A stretch of 64,000 nt of DNA from Cinclus cinclus (Eukaryota; Chordata; Aves; Passeriformes; Cinclidae): NCBI RefSeq assembly GCF_963662255.1, contig NC_085052.1, positions 31,072,654 to 31,136,653 of the forward strand, in the 5' to 3' direction. Under the pieces are notes generated by a model that was not told the origin of the DNA, ran no database searches, and saw only the letters and a program-made list of their open reading frames with translations. Position 1 is the stretch's first letter. Each line of letters opens with the position of its first letter. The position numbers and the translations under genes are program-made. Below, piece by piece: positions 48,773 through 60,690 of the stretch.

Positions 48773-51700
48773 ATAAGAGGAAAGTAACCCTGCTTTTTAG
48801 TAGTGATAGTCAATTGGCAGATGAAATCTATGGTGTCTATGGGAAGCTGGCTCTTATAAGGAGCATTTATAGCTCCTTTACCCTGTTCCAGAGGAAGCTC
48901 TGTGCTGGCACAAGAGTGGTTGTTCTAAAGGTATTACAACCAAATGTCTCTGTAAAGTGGTCAGGGAGGTCAATAAATGAGTGGGAACTATTGCAGGGAC
49001 CATATGAATTTTATGCTGGCTTCCCCTAAAGAGTTATCTTCAGGAAAGATTAACTTCTGTCATGTAGCCCAGTGGGGGAAAAAAAAAAATAAAGATGCAT
49101 TTGCCAAGTCAGAGTCTCTCAGAGTCAGGGAAACTCTGGTATGCTGGACAAAATAATACAGATTTATACGTGCAGACGTGGGGGAGCAAATCTCATGAGT
49201 TTATTTATCATCAGCTAGTATTTGACTGCGTCCCTTAGAATAGTTGTATTAGAAGATTGTAGAGTTCAGCAGCTGATAGTTTGTACTAAATCTGCTTTTG
49301 CTAGCCATGGTAAGTCTGACATAATTGTGTCAGACAACAAACTCCCATTTTATGAGCATATGCTTAAGCCATTGCAATGAATTATGGCACAGCACATCCC
49401 CATTATCCTCAGTCTAACTCATTGATTGAAAACACAATGATAAAGTGTCTAGTAAAATGGTGATGGGGGTCAGACCCTGACCCATATTTAATGTTGTTAA
49501 ATTACCTAATGACATCAGTGGAGCGTGGGTTGTCATCTGCTGACATCTTGTTGAATAGAAAACCGAAAGCAGGGTTGTCTGGGCTGCTAGAAGTGTATGT
49601 GAGAGTCAGTGGATACTTGCAGACATGCAGAGTGATAGATAAATAAAACAACCATACCCAGTGTGATTTAAGGGTCCAGAAGCTGCAGGCACGTCACGAA
49701 AATGAAGCTGTGCGTGTCTGTGCTGGGAAGCTGTGGCTGCAAACAGCACAGCTGTCAAAACATGTAGCCACGTCTAACTGTGTGTGTCATCACTGAGGTG
49801 TGTGCTGGGGAGAACTAGGTGAGCCTCTTCCAACCCCAGCAGGCAGGAGATAAAATGAACTGGTGCCACAGAGTCAAAAACTCGAAAGGACTGCAATAAA
49901 CAGGGTATAGAACAGAACAAAAACAGAACAGTCAAAATCAAAAGACAAAAAGGAAGTCGTGCTTTTTCTCAGGGAGTCAATGCAACCCCAGTCTGAAAGG
50001 GATGACAGTGTGGTCCTTTGTCTGCACTCCTCTGGAAACATCTCCATGTTACTCCAGGAGAGCCATGCCCAGGTCGCATCAGGTGCATCCTCCCTCTGCC
50101 ACATCTGTCATTACTGGGTAATGCTGTTCCTTACCTTCAGAGGAGTTCTTCACTCTAATGGCTGTTTCAGCTCATAGGAAGTGGCATTTTCTTCTCTTTC
50201 TGTGGAGTCTGCTTTGTGCAATGGAGAATCAAACACTGAATTTAATCATAATATATATTCTCTTGGATACAGTGGCTAATCTGTATATTTAACTATGGCA
50301 CCATTTCCTTTTCTGCTCTTCCATTCTCCCCCAAAAAGGAAAGGAGATTCTCAGGCCTGTCATGCAGGTTGAATTGTTAGCCTTTGACCTCCTAAAGGTT
50401 AGATTATTCTTTGGGTTAAATTCTTCTTCATAGCCTCATACTTTGGAATAATATGCTATATAAAATTTAGGGACAAAATTGAACCTTTAGGATGCAGTGA
50501 TCATTCACTAGATATTTCACTCCTTTCTCAAAAGCAGAGCCTTCAGGGTATTCCTTAGGGTTTTTGTTGTTTGTTTTGGGGTTTTTTCCTTTCCTTTTTA
50601 TTTTTTTTTCTGAGCAAATGTTTCTTTTCAGTACCTGGAGATACACAGAAACAAAAAAGAGAAGGAAGGAAACAAAGGAAATGGATGAGCTAGATCTTAA
50701 GGCATAGAACCATGCAGTCCATGAGGTTAATGCATGCACCAGCATCCTGCCGAGCTGTGCTAGATCACTAACACTGTCTTGATGGTGCCATCAGAGAGTT
50801 GTTCTGGGACATCAGCTTCCTTTAAGAAATACCTCACTTTTCCTTAAGAAATACTCACCACTGACCTTCTTTTTTGAACATAATATTAGAGGATAACCTA
50901 GAGGATAGAAGGTATTGGGTGGGCACCAATTTAATCTGAGCAGTTGTGAGTGTTGGATGAAGCTGCTCTGACTGCATGTTGACTTTCCAGGTAGTGTCAA
51001 GATACACTACCTTGTTTTGAAAGTTTTGTTCAGATTTCAAAACTGCCATCAGTTCAAATTCCTGTGACAATACATCGAGTCAAGTAAGGATGTTCCAAGC
51101 CTGTCCCTTAGCCATCCTGACACAGCTGCTATTTAGCATCCCCAAATGCTGGTGCTCATTTCTTGGTCAAATCAATCTGAGTTTCAGATGTGACAGAAAT
51201 GCCATGCAGGATACTGATATTTTTTTGTTGCAGTTGGTTTTTCCTATTTCCCCTTCAAATTAGGACTTCAGAGAAAATCTCTTTTAAAATGCAGCTGTGT
51301 TCTACTTCATGCCATGCTGGTGTAGCTTCATTAATTTAAAGCTGTTCTTCCTTATTTCTGGGTTAGTATCAAAAGAATATAGCTAATTATTTTTGGAACA
51401 CAGAAACAATTCTTAACAGGCCACACTTGCCTCTAGCATATACTCTCAACTCAAACTAAATATGTTTTGATATCTAAAAGAGTAATTAAGAAAAAGTTCC
51501 TTTGTTATATGTCTCCATTTTATTGGTGTTAGAAAATGCTAATGGTAGAATATATCATAAAAAAGTAACTTAATTGTGCTTGGAGTCCAACAGAATATAA
51601 ATAATACAGGTTTTCTCTACAAAATTAAGTAGTTTATTAAAATATCAATGTAGTAACCAGAGATCACTGAGTTGTTTAGTAGTTATTGTGGGAGAGATCT

Positions 51701-54700
51701 GAGCATTTATTGCTTAAATTAACTTTCTCCTAATGATGACTACTCCTCTTAGGAGGGAGAAGTATTATCAGAGAAAAATATATTTTTTGTCTTTTATGTA
51801 TAATTTCCCAATGTGTATAAATTGTTTTATAGCTCATAGTTATAAGTACTAGTGATTAAAAATAGTGGGCTAAAAGTCAGATTCTTTCAAAAGTAAGACA
51901 CGTTTTGGGGTGGAAGCATATGTAAGCATATTTCACAATATCTGAAAAAAGGTGAAAATTTGTGAAAATACAGATCTTAATTACTTGAATAATGTATTTT
52001 CATGTGTCTGCGATGTCTAGTGCCAACTGCTTGAGAAACCTCATGTCATATAGAAGATCCCATATGTAATATAATTGGTTTCAACTACAAACTGCCCACA
52101 CAGGGAATTACATGTGCTCCATGCTCTTTTGGAAGACACCCCACATTGCAGAGATGATAGTTTTTGTCCAACAATGCAATTTTTTGTTCATGCCTTCAGC
52201 CCACAAGTGAACCCCTACTCACAAGGGGTAACTCATGTCAAATGTTTTGTTTTAGGTTTCTTGCTTTAGGGCCCATTCTAAAAATACATTCTAGCAACCT
52301 CTAATTTGGGTCTCTCTCTTCAATCCAGTCCCCAGTTAATAAATCTCCAAGTAATTCTGGTTGTTTGCTTCTCTTTGAGACATGTCAAGATATTGTCAGG
52401 GAGAAAAGGTCCGCACTGATGGGTTGTGTGGTCCTGTGAGCACCATTTCCCCCAAGCACTCCTGAGAGGTCCTTAGTGCTCCAACGTGTGCTCCGGAGCG
52501 GCACTCACGTAAGTGACCACAGTGCTTCTCAGCCTCCCCTTCTCCTCAAAGACGTTAAACTCTGCATGCCTCTCTCCAGACTTTCAGTCCACATTTCTCT
52601 GGGTTCCTCAGCCCTCTCTAAGGAGCTAAGGTAGCCAGGGACCTTGTGTTTTCCAAGCTGTCTTTCATCTGTTGCCGGATGTCATCCTATTACCTTCACT
52701 AGAAAGTGACATTAGATGTCACTTCCTTGCTTATTACATGATGACTAGGATATGGAAATCACCCTCACACAGCATATGGGGGAGTGAGAATCACAGAGAG
52801 CTGCCTAGTCCTGATGTGGGATCCTGCAGAGGTTACACAAAAGAAAACAAAGGATTTAACCTGGGGGAAGTTACATAGTGTGGCTTAGGGAATGGGAGAA
52901 GGCTCCAGGACACAGAGGGGAAAACCATCAGGCTTGAAATAATGGGGTTACAAGAATAAGAAAAGATGAGCCTGATGTGACAGAGAAGGCTTGGATAAAC
53001 AAGCTTTGAGTGCTTGGGCAAGCAGAAATTTCTCATAGCTTTTGGCTTTTTCCATTGACAGGTTCTTAATGCAGGACTCTGTAAACAAGTGGTTAAACCA
53101 GCAGTGCAATAAATACTTTTTAAGCTATGGATGAAAATCTTCATCTTTCCAGGACAGAGTGCCTCCTGCACTGAGTGGAACCGTGGGATCTAAAAATAAC
53201 ACATGCTTTGTTCCTGCTATTCTTGGACAGAGCCAACAAGGAAAAGCTCTTTTGCTTTACCTAAAAACGGGTAGCAGGTCTCACAGTTGTCTAGGGAAGG
53301 GAGAAGGGAGAGAAAAGAAGATAGCATTTGCATTTTAACTACAGACAGGGGAAACAGATGTTGGCAGAGTTGAAGTACTGAGAAGTACAGGGGCTGTTCA
53401 GGCAAAGTTGCCGTTGCTGTGGTTTTCAGTATTTTTTTTCCCCTTTTTTCAGAGAGGGAAGAAGGGCTCTTTGTTTTGTTTTTGTGTTTACTCAGAAGGG
53501 ACAGCACTTGGGGGGTGCAGGGAGAAGAGAGGTCTTTGAGACAGTACATGAAAAGGAACATGAAATGTGCCCTAGGGTTTGCTTTACCCTTCACCAACAA
53601 AAATTCATGCCTGGCTCAGGTTCTCCACACTTTGTGTCTGAATACTTTCAGCAAGCTGAAAACAGCCTTGAGGGGTGTCAAGTGGGGCAGAGAGACCGTC
53701 ACACAGAAACCACCATTTGATTAGCTTGGATACACAAGTGCCCTGAAACCTGCTGACTGTGAGCAAAGACATTAAAGTAAATTAAGATTTCTTCCCCGTT
53801 TAACTCTTGAAACCCATAGCTTTCCCTTTCCACCCTTTAATTGGGAATAAACCAGCACACAGTTCTTTGAAATACCACTGTAATCAGCCCTCCTTTTTCC
53901 TCCTCTTCCCCTGTTTCTGGTTGGAATATAACCAGTGAAACTCTGTGGTACACCTAACAGCTGCCAGCTACATAACAAATTACTTTCTTACAGACTTAGG
54001 GTAAACAAAAACACATTTTTTTAAAAAAAAGTGAATAAAAGAAAAGGCAGAAGTAATGTAATGTATTGTATAAATTCAAGATATTAAAGAAGTTCTTTTA
54101 CAGTTAGGAAGCAGCAAAAAACTATCGGCGATAAAATTAGAAGAATGTTCATAGTACTACTACTAATTAATGTGTGAAATATTCTGAAAAAAGCTTTTGA
54201 ATTATGTATGATAGCTCACTGCTTAACTGGAGACAAAGAAACTTGGCTTTTTAATTCTGCCAAAGCCTTTATTATGCAGGCTTCTGGTAAATCACTCTTT
54301 TTCAGTTTACCCTTTATTGTCAATGGGGAGCAGAAAAGACAGAATTCAGATGAAGCCCCATCTCTTGGCAGGGATGTTGGAACGAGCTGATCTTCCAGTT
54401 GCTTTCCAGCCCAAACTGCTCAATGACAATGAGTCAACACCCCGACACACATTTCTCTCCCAGGTAGCAAAATCACCTCCAAGTACCAGAGAGATGCTCA
54501 GGTCTGGCCCCTCGTACTTCAAGCTGTGCTTGAGCTGGCAGCAGAAGCCCCCAAGTACTTATTGGGCAGGAGCAGCTGAAAGCACACTTAAGGAGTAAGG
54601 CTGGGGCAGCACTTTACCCATCCTGCAGACCTTGTGTTCCCTTCCCTGGCAGAACATGCCTAGTGCAGATCAGGGTATTCCTTGCTTGACTTTGCAGCAG

Positions 54701-55068
54701 ATCTGTTGAGTCCTGCAGGCCTGCATCAGTCTGTTATCACATTTGTGTCACATACCAGACATGGCTGGATCTACAACTTTCTGAAAGAATACCCTGTAAG
54801 GGAGAAATCAGCCACTAGATATGCCATTGTGTGTTCATTTGTGTGACAGGGGCATCGATAAATCTGTTCTATTCTTCCCATCTAAACATAAAAAATATAC
54901 TTTGTTGGTTTTGTCTGGTGAAAGGTCACAAGACTCTGAGATACACATACACAGGCATTAACGAATAACATATTCCATAGTGTTGCATCTAAAACCCAGA
55001 CAAAGTTTTCCCAGGGCTTTGGTTTTCTTCTCAGTCCTATTTTTATTTACATCATTTCTTAACTCCAG
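48773..55068. other. Non-coding stretch, nothing recognised
   Basis: I find no supportable exon or transposon. A consensus-like donor word, CACGTAAGT, occurs near 52,509, but its surroundings give no convincing exon on either strand. Confidence 0.5.
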
Positions 55069-55352
55069 TGCTTCTGGGCTCCTGTTGGAACAGAAGGTGT
55101 GTTCATCGCACTGGCGATGGTCACCATAGTTACTGGCTGCTGCAGGAAGGAATGTTGCTTCGATCTCTGCAACTTTGAGGAAGTGAAATCAGACATATGA
55201 CCCAACAGAAATACACAAAAGCGAGACAATTGAGGTTATGTTATGCTGGTTTGCAGCAGTGTGTCTTGTACTACAATCGTCTTTCCGGTGATTCATGTGG
55301 AGGACCATTACTTGAAAACAAGGTGTTGATGATTAACATTCATGGGCAGTAA
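55069..55352 (+). pseudogene. Possible decayed S1 (trypsin-like) serine protease fragment
   Basis: Two short frames abut with a one-base-type shift. Frame one runs from 55,069, directly after a pyrimidine-rich stretch ending CTCCAG, to a TGA at 55,198-55,200. It includes VTGCC, then EEVKSDI, reminiscent of the VTGWG and following strand of S1 proteases. Frame two (ATG at 55,197, stop at 55,350-55,352) includes LCYAG (55,236-55,250) and then SGDSCGGPLLENKVL (GDS from 55,287), reminiscent of the CAG and GDSGGPL blocks around the catalytic serine. The blocks are in the right order, and the TG-to-CAG distance is about 39 residues. In S1 families the last block reads DSCxGDSGGPL, so the copy has either an extra Cys inside GDSGGP or a four-residue loss that removes the catalytic Ser. 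With the stop and shift it cannot encode an active enzyme. I see no His or Asp exon nearby. Chance similarity is possible. Confidence 0.35.
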
Positions 55353-55440
55353 GAGAAGGCAGGAGTGAGTCTGTGCTCACTGGAACAGGATGAGCTCGAT
55401 GCTCCCCAGCCCACACAGCACAGCCCCCGCAGCCAGCGCA

Positions 55441-55966
55441 GGGATGATGTGCAGCCCAGGGATGATGTGCAGCCCAGGGATAATGTGCTTAGAGCAAGGA
55501 TGATGTGCAGTGCAGGGATGATGTGCAGCCCAGGGATGATGTGCAGCCCAGGGATGATGGGCAGTGCAGGGATGATGGGCAGTGCAGGGATGATGTGCTT
55601 AGAGCAAGGATGATGTGCAGTGCAGGGATGATGTGCAGTGCAGGGATGTTGTGCTCTGAGCAGGGATGATGTGCAGTGCAGGGATGTTGTGCTCTGAGCA
55701 GGGATGATGTGCAGTGCAGAGATGATGTGCAGTGCAGGAATGTTGTGCTCTGAGCAGGGATGATGTGCAGTGTAGGGATGATGTGTTCAGAGCAGGGATG
55801 ATGTGTAGTGCAGGGATGTTGTGCTCTGAGCAGGGATGATGGGCAGTGCAGGGATGATGTGCAGTGCAGGGATGTTGTGCTCTGAGCAGGGATGATGTGC
55901 TCTGAGCAGGGATCATGTGCACTGCAGGGATGATGTGTTCAGAGCAGGGATGACGTGCTCAGGGCA
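55441..55966. repeat. Minisatellite, 28 units of 18 or 20 bp
   Basis: I counted 28 units, all beginning with a variant of GGGATGATGTGC. Seventeen are 18 bp, typically ending AGTGCA or AGCCCA. Eleven are 20 bp, typically ending TCTGAGCA, TTAGAGCA or TCAGAGCA, often with TTG in place of the second ATG. The two lengths alternate in the middle of the array, giving a partial higher-order 38-bp period. The frames across it (55,365-55,613 plus and 55,599-55,922 minus) are translations of the repeat, not genes. Confidence 0.97.
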
Positions 55967-58127
55967 GCCCACATAACCATCATAACCATAACCTGGCTTT
56001 AAAGGATTCTCGTCCCTGTTAACCCCATCCGCTCCCTTAGGAAGTGGTTTCCGTGCCACAGCAGGACAGGTGGGCAGGGGAGTGTGGCAGGCTGGTGAGA
56101 GGGACGATTGTACTGCTGTGGGCTGCCCAGAGGTGCTGACAAATGCAGGCAGTGCGGCTGCATCTCTTGGCTAAAATGGAAATATTCACAAATATTTCTT
56201 ACATATTTTGGTATCTTTATATTTTTCACAATATATTTTTCTTCCTCCTCTGGAGCTGCGTGCTCTGAGTGAGGTGGGTGCCCAGTCTCAGGGAACCACA
56301 CAGAACTTTCATGTGCAAGTCACACAGAGCACCAACAAGTCCCTTTGCAGTGCCCACGGCTGTAATAACCCCTCCTTGCTGCTCTGTACTTTCCAACTCT
56401 GGCTGCTGCCTGCAGGGTTAATCACTGCCTGAGCTGTTCTACAGACAGGCAAGAGTGGGTGTCTGGCCAGAGGTTCCCCAGCAGCCAGGCCACCAGGAAG
56501 GGAATGACTTTGCCTTTGTGCAGCCGGTCGGTGGCCACTGGCCAGGCATTGCTTCATATTCAGTCTTCCATGGGCAAGTCTCCTTGCAGATATTAGTGCT
56601 GAAGCAGAAGTGTATCTGCAGCTCTTTCTCCTCTCTATTGACATTTTGGTTTGACAATGATACCTTTCATTATATTAAGAGCGAAAATAATTTAAGTTCT
56701 GCTCCTCTTATTCTGTCACTACTGTTCTACCAGACTTTTAGCCAGCTCAAGAGACATCTGAGCAGCCAGAGCCCACTTCAGGCTATGGAAAACAAGAGAA
56801 AGCCAACATAGCTTTCTGAAGTGGAATTTTTTTATTAGTTTGAACTTCATGTTTGAGTGTAAGAAAAAAAATTCTAAGCAGAATAATACTAAGTCAGGAT
56901 TTCCCATCTCCTGTGGATTTGGGAACACAGTCATTATATTTTTCCCTGGTGGGGAAAATAGGGACCACTTGCTTTAATTAACTTCAGCTAAAAGATACTT
57001 TTACAGAGAATTTCTGTCTTTTGGAAGCAACAGTTTAATTAATACCTTGAAGTCTTATCTGTTAAAATCTAGCAAAACTAGTTCATTCTTGCTGCCTCTT
57101 TAGGAATAAAGGAATATTTTATGTGGTACAAATATTAAAGCTTGTATAAGAAAACAATAACAAGCTGCTTCAGGTTATCAGACTCCTCTTTTGGTATTCC
57201 CCAAAGCACCTCACTGATTCTGGGTCTGCCTCACTCCTATTGACAAACTATCTCCACAGAGCAACCAATTTCTGTCAGTACCTTGGGCAGAAATTTGTGA
57301 GGCTTTGCTGTGTTGTACAACTGAACGCTCAGTGTATATCACCAGAGCTTTTTGGAATTGGTTTCAGCTGAAATTACACACAAAACGATGAGCTCTTTTC
57401 TCCCCAAATTCAAACATTTTGAAAGCTAAGGTAAATATTTCTGGATAAAGAGAAAAATGATGAAACCTCCAGGGACACTGACACCAAGATTTATGGCTGA
57501 AAAAAAAAAGAAACTGCCTTGCTCCTGATGATGCAGAACATTGGGTTTTGCTTCAGTTGTCTTCATTACTGTGCTGACAGGAGAGGAAATAAACAAAATT
57601 TCTCTTCTCTCAAATTATTTTTTTTTTCACAATTAAAAATGCTTTCTGAGAAAACAAAAATACATTTAGCAATATAATATTATCTATAATATTTAAAGGG
57701 CGATGTATTAGCAAATTCCCAAACTTCCAACCTCTCCTTAGAAATTTTGACTTTAGTCAAGTTCAAAAACACATTAATGAAAAACAAAGAATAAAGAGAA
57801 CTTCAAACTTTAAAACCTAAAAATATGTTAAAAATCTAAGTATAAAAAATGAATGCAACCTGTGCTGGTTTAGTACTAATTAATTTTTTTATTTTGTAAG
57901 GAAGGAAATTAACCAGTTATGGAAATAATTCACTGTAAGGATCTTGGAAGCTTCCTTTAGACTTGAAAAAAAACAATCAGCGGCTGATTTTTAATATTGA
58001 CACATTGTTACACCAATGAGAAAGTTAGATGAGCCTTTGTGAACACACATGTGAAGACAAAAAAAAAACTAGGAGTCCCTTATCTGCCAGCTTCTCAACA
58101 GGTACCTGGTGTGGCCGGGCCTGGCCC
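55967..58127. other. Non-coding stretch between the two minisatellites
   Basis: The left half is mixed-composition and the right half (about 56,800-58,020) is very AT-rich. Open frames near 56.2-56.8 kb overlap on both strands and show no domain. I recognise no transposon. Confidence 0.5.
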
Positions 58128-58149
58128 TGCGCGGCCCAGGGGCCTGGCA

Positions 58150-59486
58150 GGCTGGGCCAGGCCAGGTCCTGTCTCTGCTGCAGCGCTGCCTGGGCCGGGT
58201 TCCTCCCTCAGTGAGCCCAACTGGGCCAGGCCAGGCCAGGTCCTGTCTCTGCTGCAGCGCTGCCTGGGCCGGGTTCCTCCTTCAGTGAGCCCAACTGGGC
58301 CAGGCCAGGTCCTGTCTCTGCTGCAGCACTGCCTGGGCTGGGTTCCTCCCTCAGTGAGCCCAACTGGGCCAGGCCAGGTCCTGTCTCTGCTGCAGCACTG
58401 CCTGGGCTGGGTTCCTCCTTCAGTGAGCCCAACTGGGCCAGGCCAGGTCCTGTCTCTGCTGCAGCGCTGCCTGGGCCGGGTTCCTCCCTCAGTGAGCCCA
58501 ACTGGGCCAGGCCAGGCCAGGTCCTGTCTCTGCTGCAGCGCTGCCTGGGCCGGGTTCCTCCTTCAGTGAGCCCAACTGGGCCAGGCCAGGTCCTGTCTCT
58601 GCTGCAGCACTGCCTGGGCTGGGTTCCTCCTTCAGTGAGCCCAACTGGGCCAGGCCAGGTCCTGTCTCTGCTGCAGCACTGCCTGGGCTGGGTTCCTCCC
58701 TCAGTGAGCCCAACTGGGCCAGGCCAGGCCAGGTCCTGTCTCTGCTGCAGCACTGCCTGGGCCGGGTTCCTCCTTCAGTGAGCCCAACTGGGCCAGGCCA
58801 GGTCCTGTCTCTGCTGCAGCACTGCCTGGGCCAGGTTCCTCCTTCAGTGAGCCCAACTGGGCCAGGCCAGGTCCTGTCTCTGCTGCAGCGCTGCCTGGGC
58901 CGGGTTCCTCCTTCAGTGAGCCCAACTGGGCCAGGCCAGGTCCTGTCTCTGCTGCAGCACTGCCTGGGCTGGGTTCCTCCCTCAGTGAGCCCAACTGGGC
59001 CAGGCCAGGTCCTGTCTCTGCTGCAGCACTGCCTGGGCTGGGTTCCTCCCTCAGTGAGCCCAACTGGGCCAGGCCAGGTCCTGTCTCTGCTGCAGCACTG
59101 CCTGGGCTGGGTTCCTCCCTCAGTGAGCCCAACTGGGCCAGGCCAGGTCCTGTCTCTGCTGCAGCACTGCCTGGGCTGGGTTCCTCCCTCAGTGAGCCCA
59201 ACTGGGCCAGGCCAGGTCCTGTCTCTGCTGCAGCACTGCCTGGGCTGGGTTCCTCCCTCAGTGAGCCCAACTGGGCCAGGCCAGGTCCTGTCTCTGCTGC
59301 AGCACTGCCTGGGCTGGGTTCCTCCTTCAGTGAGCCCAACTGGGCCAGGCCAGGTCCTGTCTCTGCTGCAGCACTGCCTGGGCTGGGTTCCTCCCTCAGT
59401 GAGCCCAACTGGGCCAGGCCGGGTCCTGTCTCTGCTGCAGTGCTGCCTGGGCTGGGTTTCTCCCTCCTTGAGCCCAACCGGGCCTA
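58150..59486. repeat. Minisatellite, 19 units of 69 bp
   Basis: Nineteen copies of the core GTCCTGTCTCTGCTGCAG start at 58,166, 58,240, 58,309, 58,378, 58,447, 58,521, 58,590, 58,659, 58,733, 58,802, 58,871, 58,940, 59,009, 59,078, 59,147, 59,216, 59,285, 59,354 and 59,423. Spacing is exactly 69 bp except for three 74-bp steps that carry an extra GGCCA-type pentamer. Two main variants occur: GCGCTGCCTGGGCCGG and GCACTGCCTGGGCTGG. Copies 12-18 are all of the second type and nearly identical, which suggests recent expansion at the right end. The degenerate edge at 58,128-58,149 is CpG- and GC-rich. The array is strongly GC-rich within AT-rich surroundings. Its long frames on both strands follow from 69 being a multiple of three. 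Confidence 0.98.
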
Positions 59487-59819
59487 CGTTGTGCCTCAAA
59501 TGCTGCTGCGGCTGATATTCAGCAGAAACTGCTGTGTAAAGTGCAGGGGAAGCCATTAGCTCAAGCGTGCTGCCTCTGAGTTATAGCCTAGCGGTCGAGA
59601 TCCTAGCCATCCCCCCCTCCAGAGCAGCCACCAAAAAATCCTCCACCATAAACAGCTTCTGGCCACCTGGCAGGGATCATATAACCATCTGCAGGCCTCT
59701 CTTTCACTGCACAGATGAGACTTGCAGACCTTCCATCCTCTCTTGAGTGGAAGAAAAGGGCAGAGTAAAGAAGCACAGAAAAGCAACATGGAGACATTGA
59801 GGTCAGACAAGAAGCTGAG
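59487..59819. other. Unassigned stretch between minisatellite and LTR material
   Basis: Mixed-composition sequence with no recognised gene. Two short minus-strand frames overlap with no domain. It may belong to the older LTR-type element to its right, whose left border I could not place. Confidence 0.4.
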
Positions 59820-60690
59820 TGAGGTCCCAGATTGGAGGGGATGAGGAGATGCCCTAATTTGAACTGAAATTCTCTGATAAGCTATGGTGATGAACTATGA
59901 TATATTGAATATTCCTATAAATCATGGAAAAAGCATTCAAGTTGTAGATATAAGCAAAGGCATTTATACTAAAGTAAATAGATGTTGAAGTAGTTGTAAT
60001 CCCGTGAGAAGCTTGAACAAAGAAAGAGAACAGTGATGAAGACCCTTTGCCCCCAGAGAAGAAGACCTCTCTTCCCAGAGATGAAGATGATTTCAGAGAT
60101 AGATGAAGAGAACCTTTGCTTCTAAAGAGCTCTTGATTACAAGTGGACCCCATTATCTAAAGATTGAGCCCTCGAAAACAGTTGTGGGGAAAGCAGTGAG
60201 GGGGGAGGACTTTCACACAGTGATCACATTTCTGTTCACCCAGGCAGTTGATTTACTGTGACACTGAAGCCATGAGAGAACTGTTTTCTTGTGGAAAAGT
60301 CTCCATGGCATGGCAAGAGAGACTCCTCTCCCTAAATGAACTGAAGAAAGTCTGTTCTAGAGATGGTAAACTGACTGATTAGTTTCTGCATGTTGTCAGT
60401 GTGAAGTAAAAGAGGGTGTTGTTATAAATAATAAAAAGTTTGAGGGTGGAGTTAAAGTTTGTTGAGAGCTGTCATACGTTAATCGATTGTGTTGTTATTA
60501 ATAAGTAATATAAAGAGTTAATTAATTGTTGAAGTTACAAATTGTTATTCAATTGTTGTGGGTAACTGGGGGGAGGGAGGTCATGATTAACAAGCTGTGG
60601 GTGTTGCCGGGTTGGTGCTTGTTGGACAGAAAAGGAAAGAACTTTCCAGACTAACTATGTCATAAGGTGGCGACACCGGACTGCATCATG

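Noticed and set aside
52480..52620. Consensus-like splice donor words around CACGTAAGT
   Set aside because: The word is near-palindromic and reads as a donor on both strands. No open exon with an acceptor was found on either side.
54208..54390. Frame opening MIAHCLTGDKETW, which I considered as the His block of the possible S1 protease relic
   Set aside because: Only the AHC residues match the usual TAAHC context. The upstream residues do not resemble the CGGSLI region, and no splice signals fit.
55365..55922. Repetitive open frames over the 18/20-bp array
   Set aside because: They follow the repeat units, occur on both strands and have no unique sequence.
57862..57935. TGTGCTGGTTTAG...TTAACCAG, resembling short LTR-type inverted ends
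   Set aside because: The interval is far too short for an LTR, and there is no target-site duplication, TATA box or polyadenylation signal.
55441..59486. CRISPR-like arrangement
   Set aside because: The arrays are head-to-tail units with no unique spacers, and the genome is vertebrate.
58489..59556. 355-codon minus-strand open frame, and 176-258-codon frames on both strands between 58,039 and 59,515
   Set aside because: They are translations of the 69-bp tandem repeat, which has a period divisible by three, so several frames stay open. No flanking exon or non-repeat domain supports a gene.
59590..59615. GGTCGAGATCC, resembling a tRNA B box
   Set aside because: It lacks one base of the consensus and no cloverleaf or A box could be placed around it.
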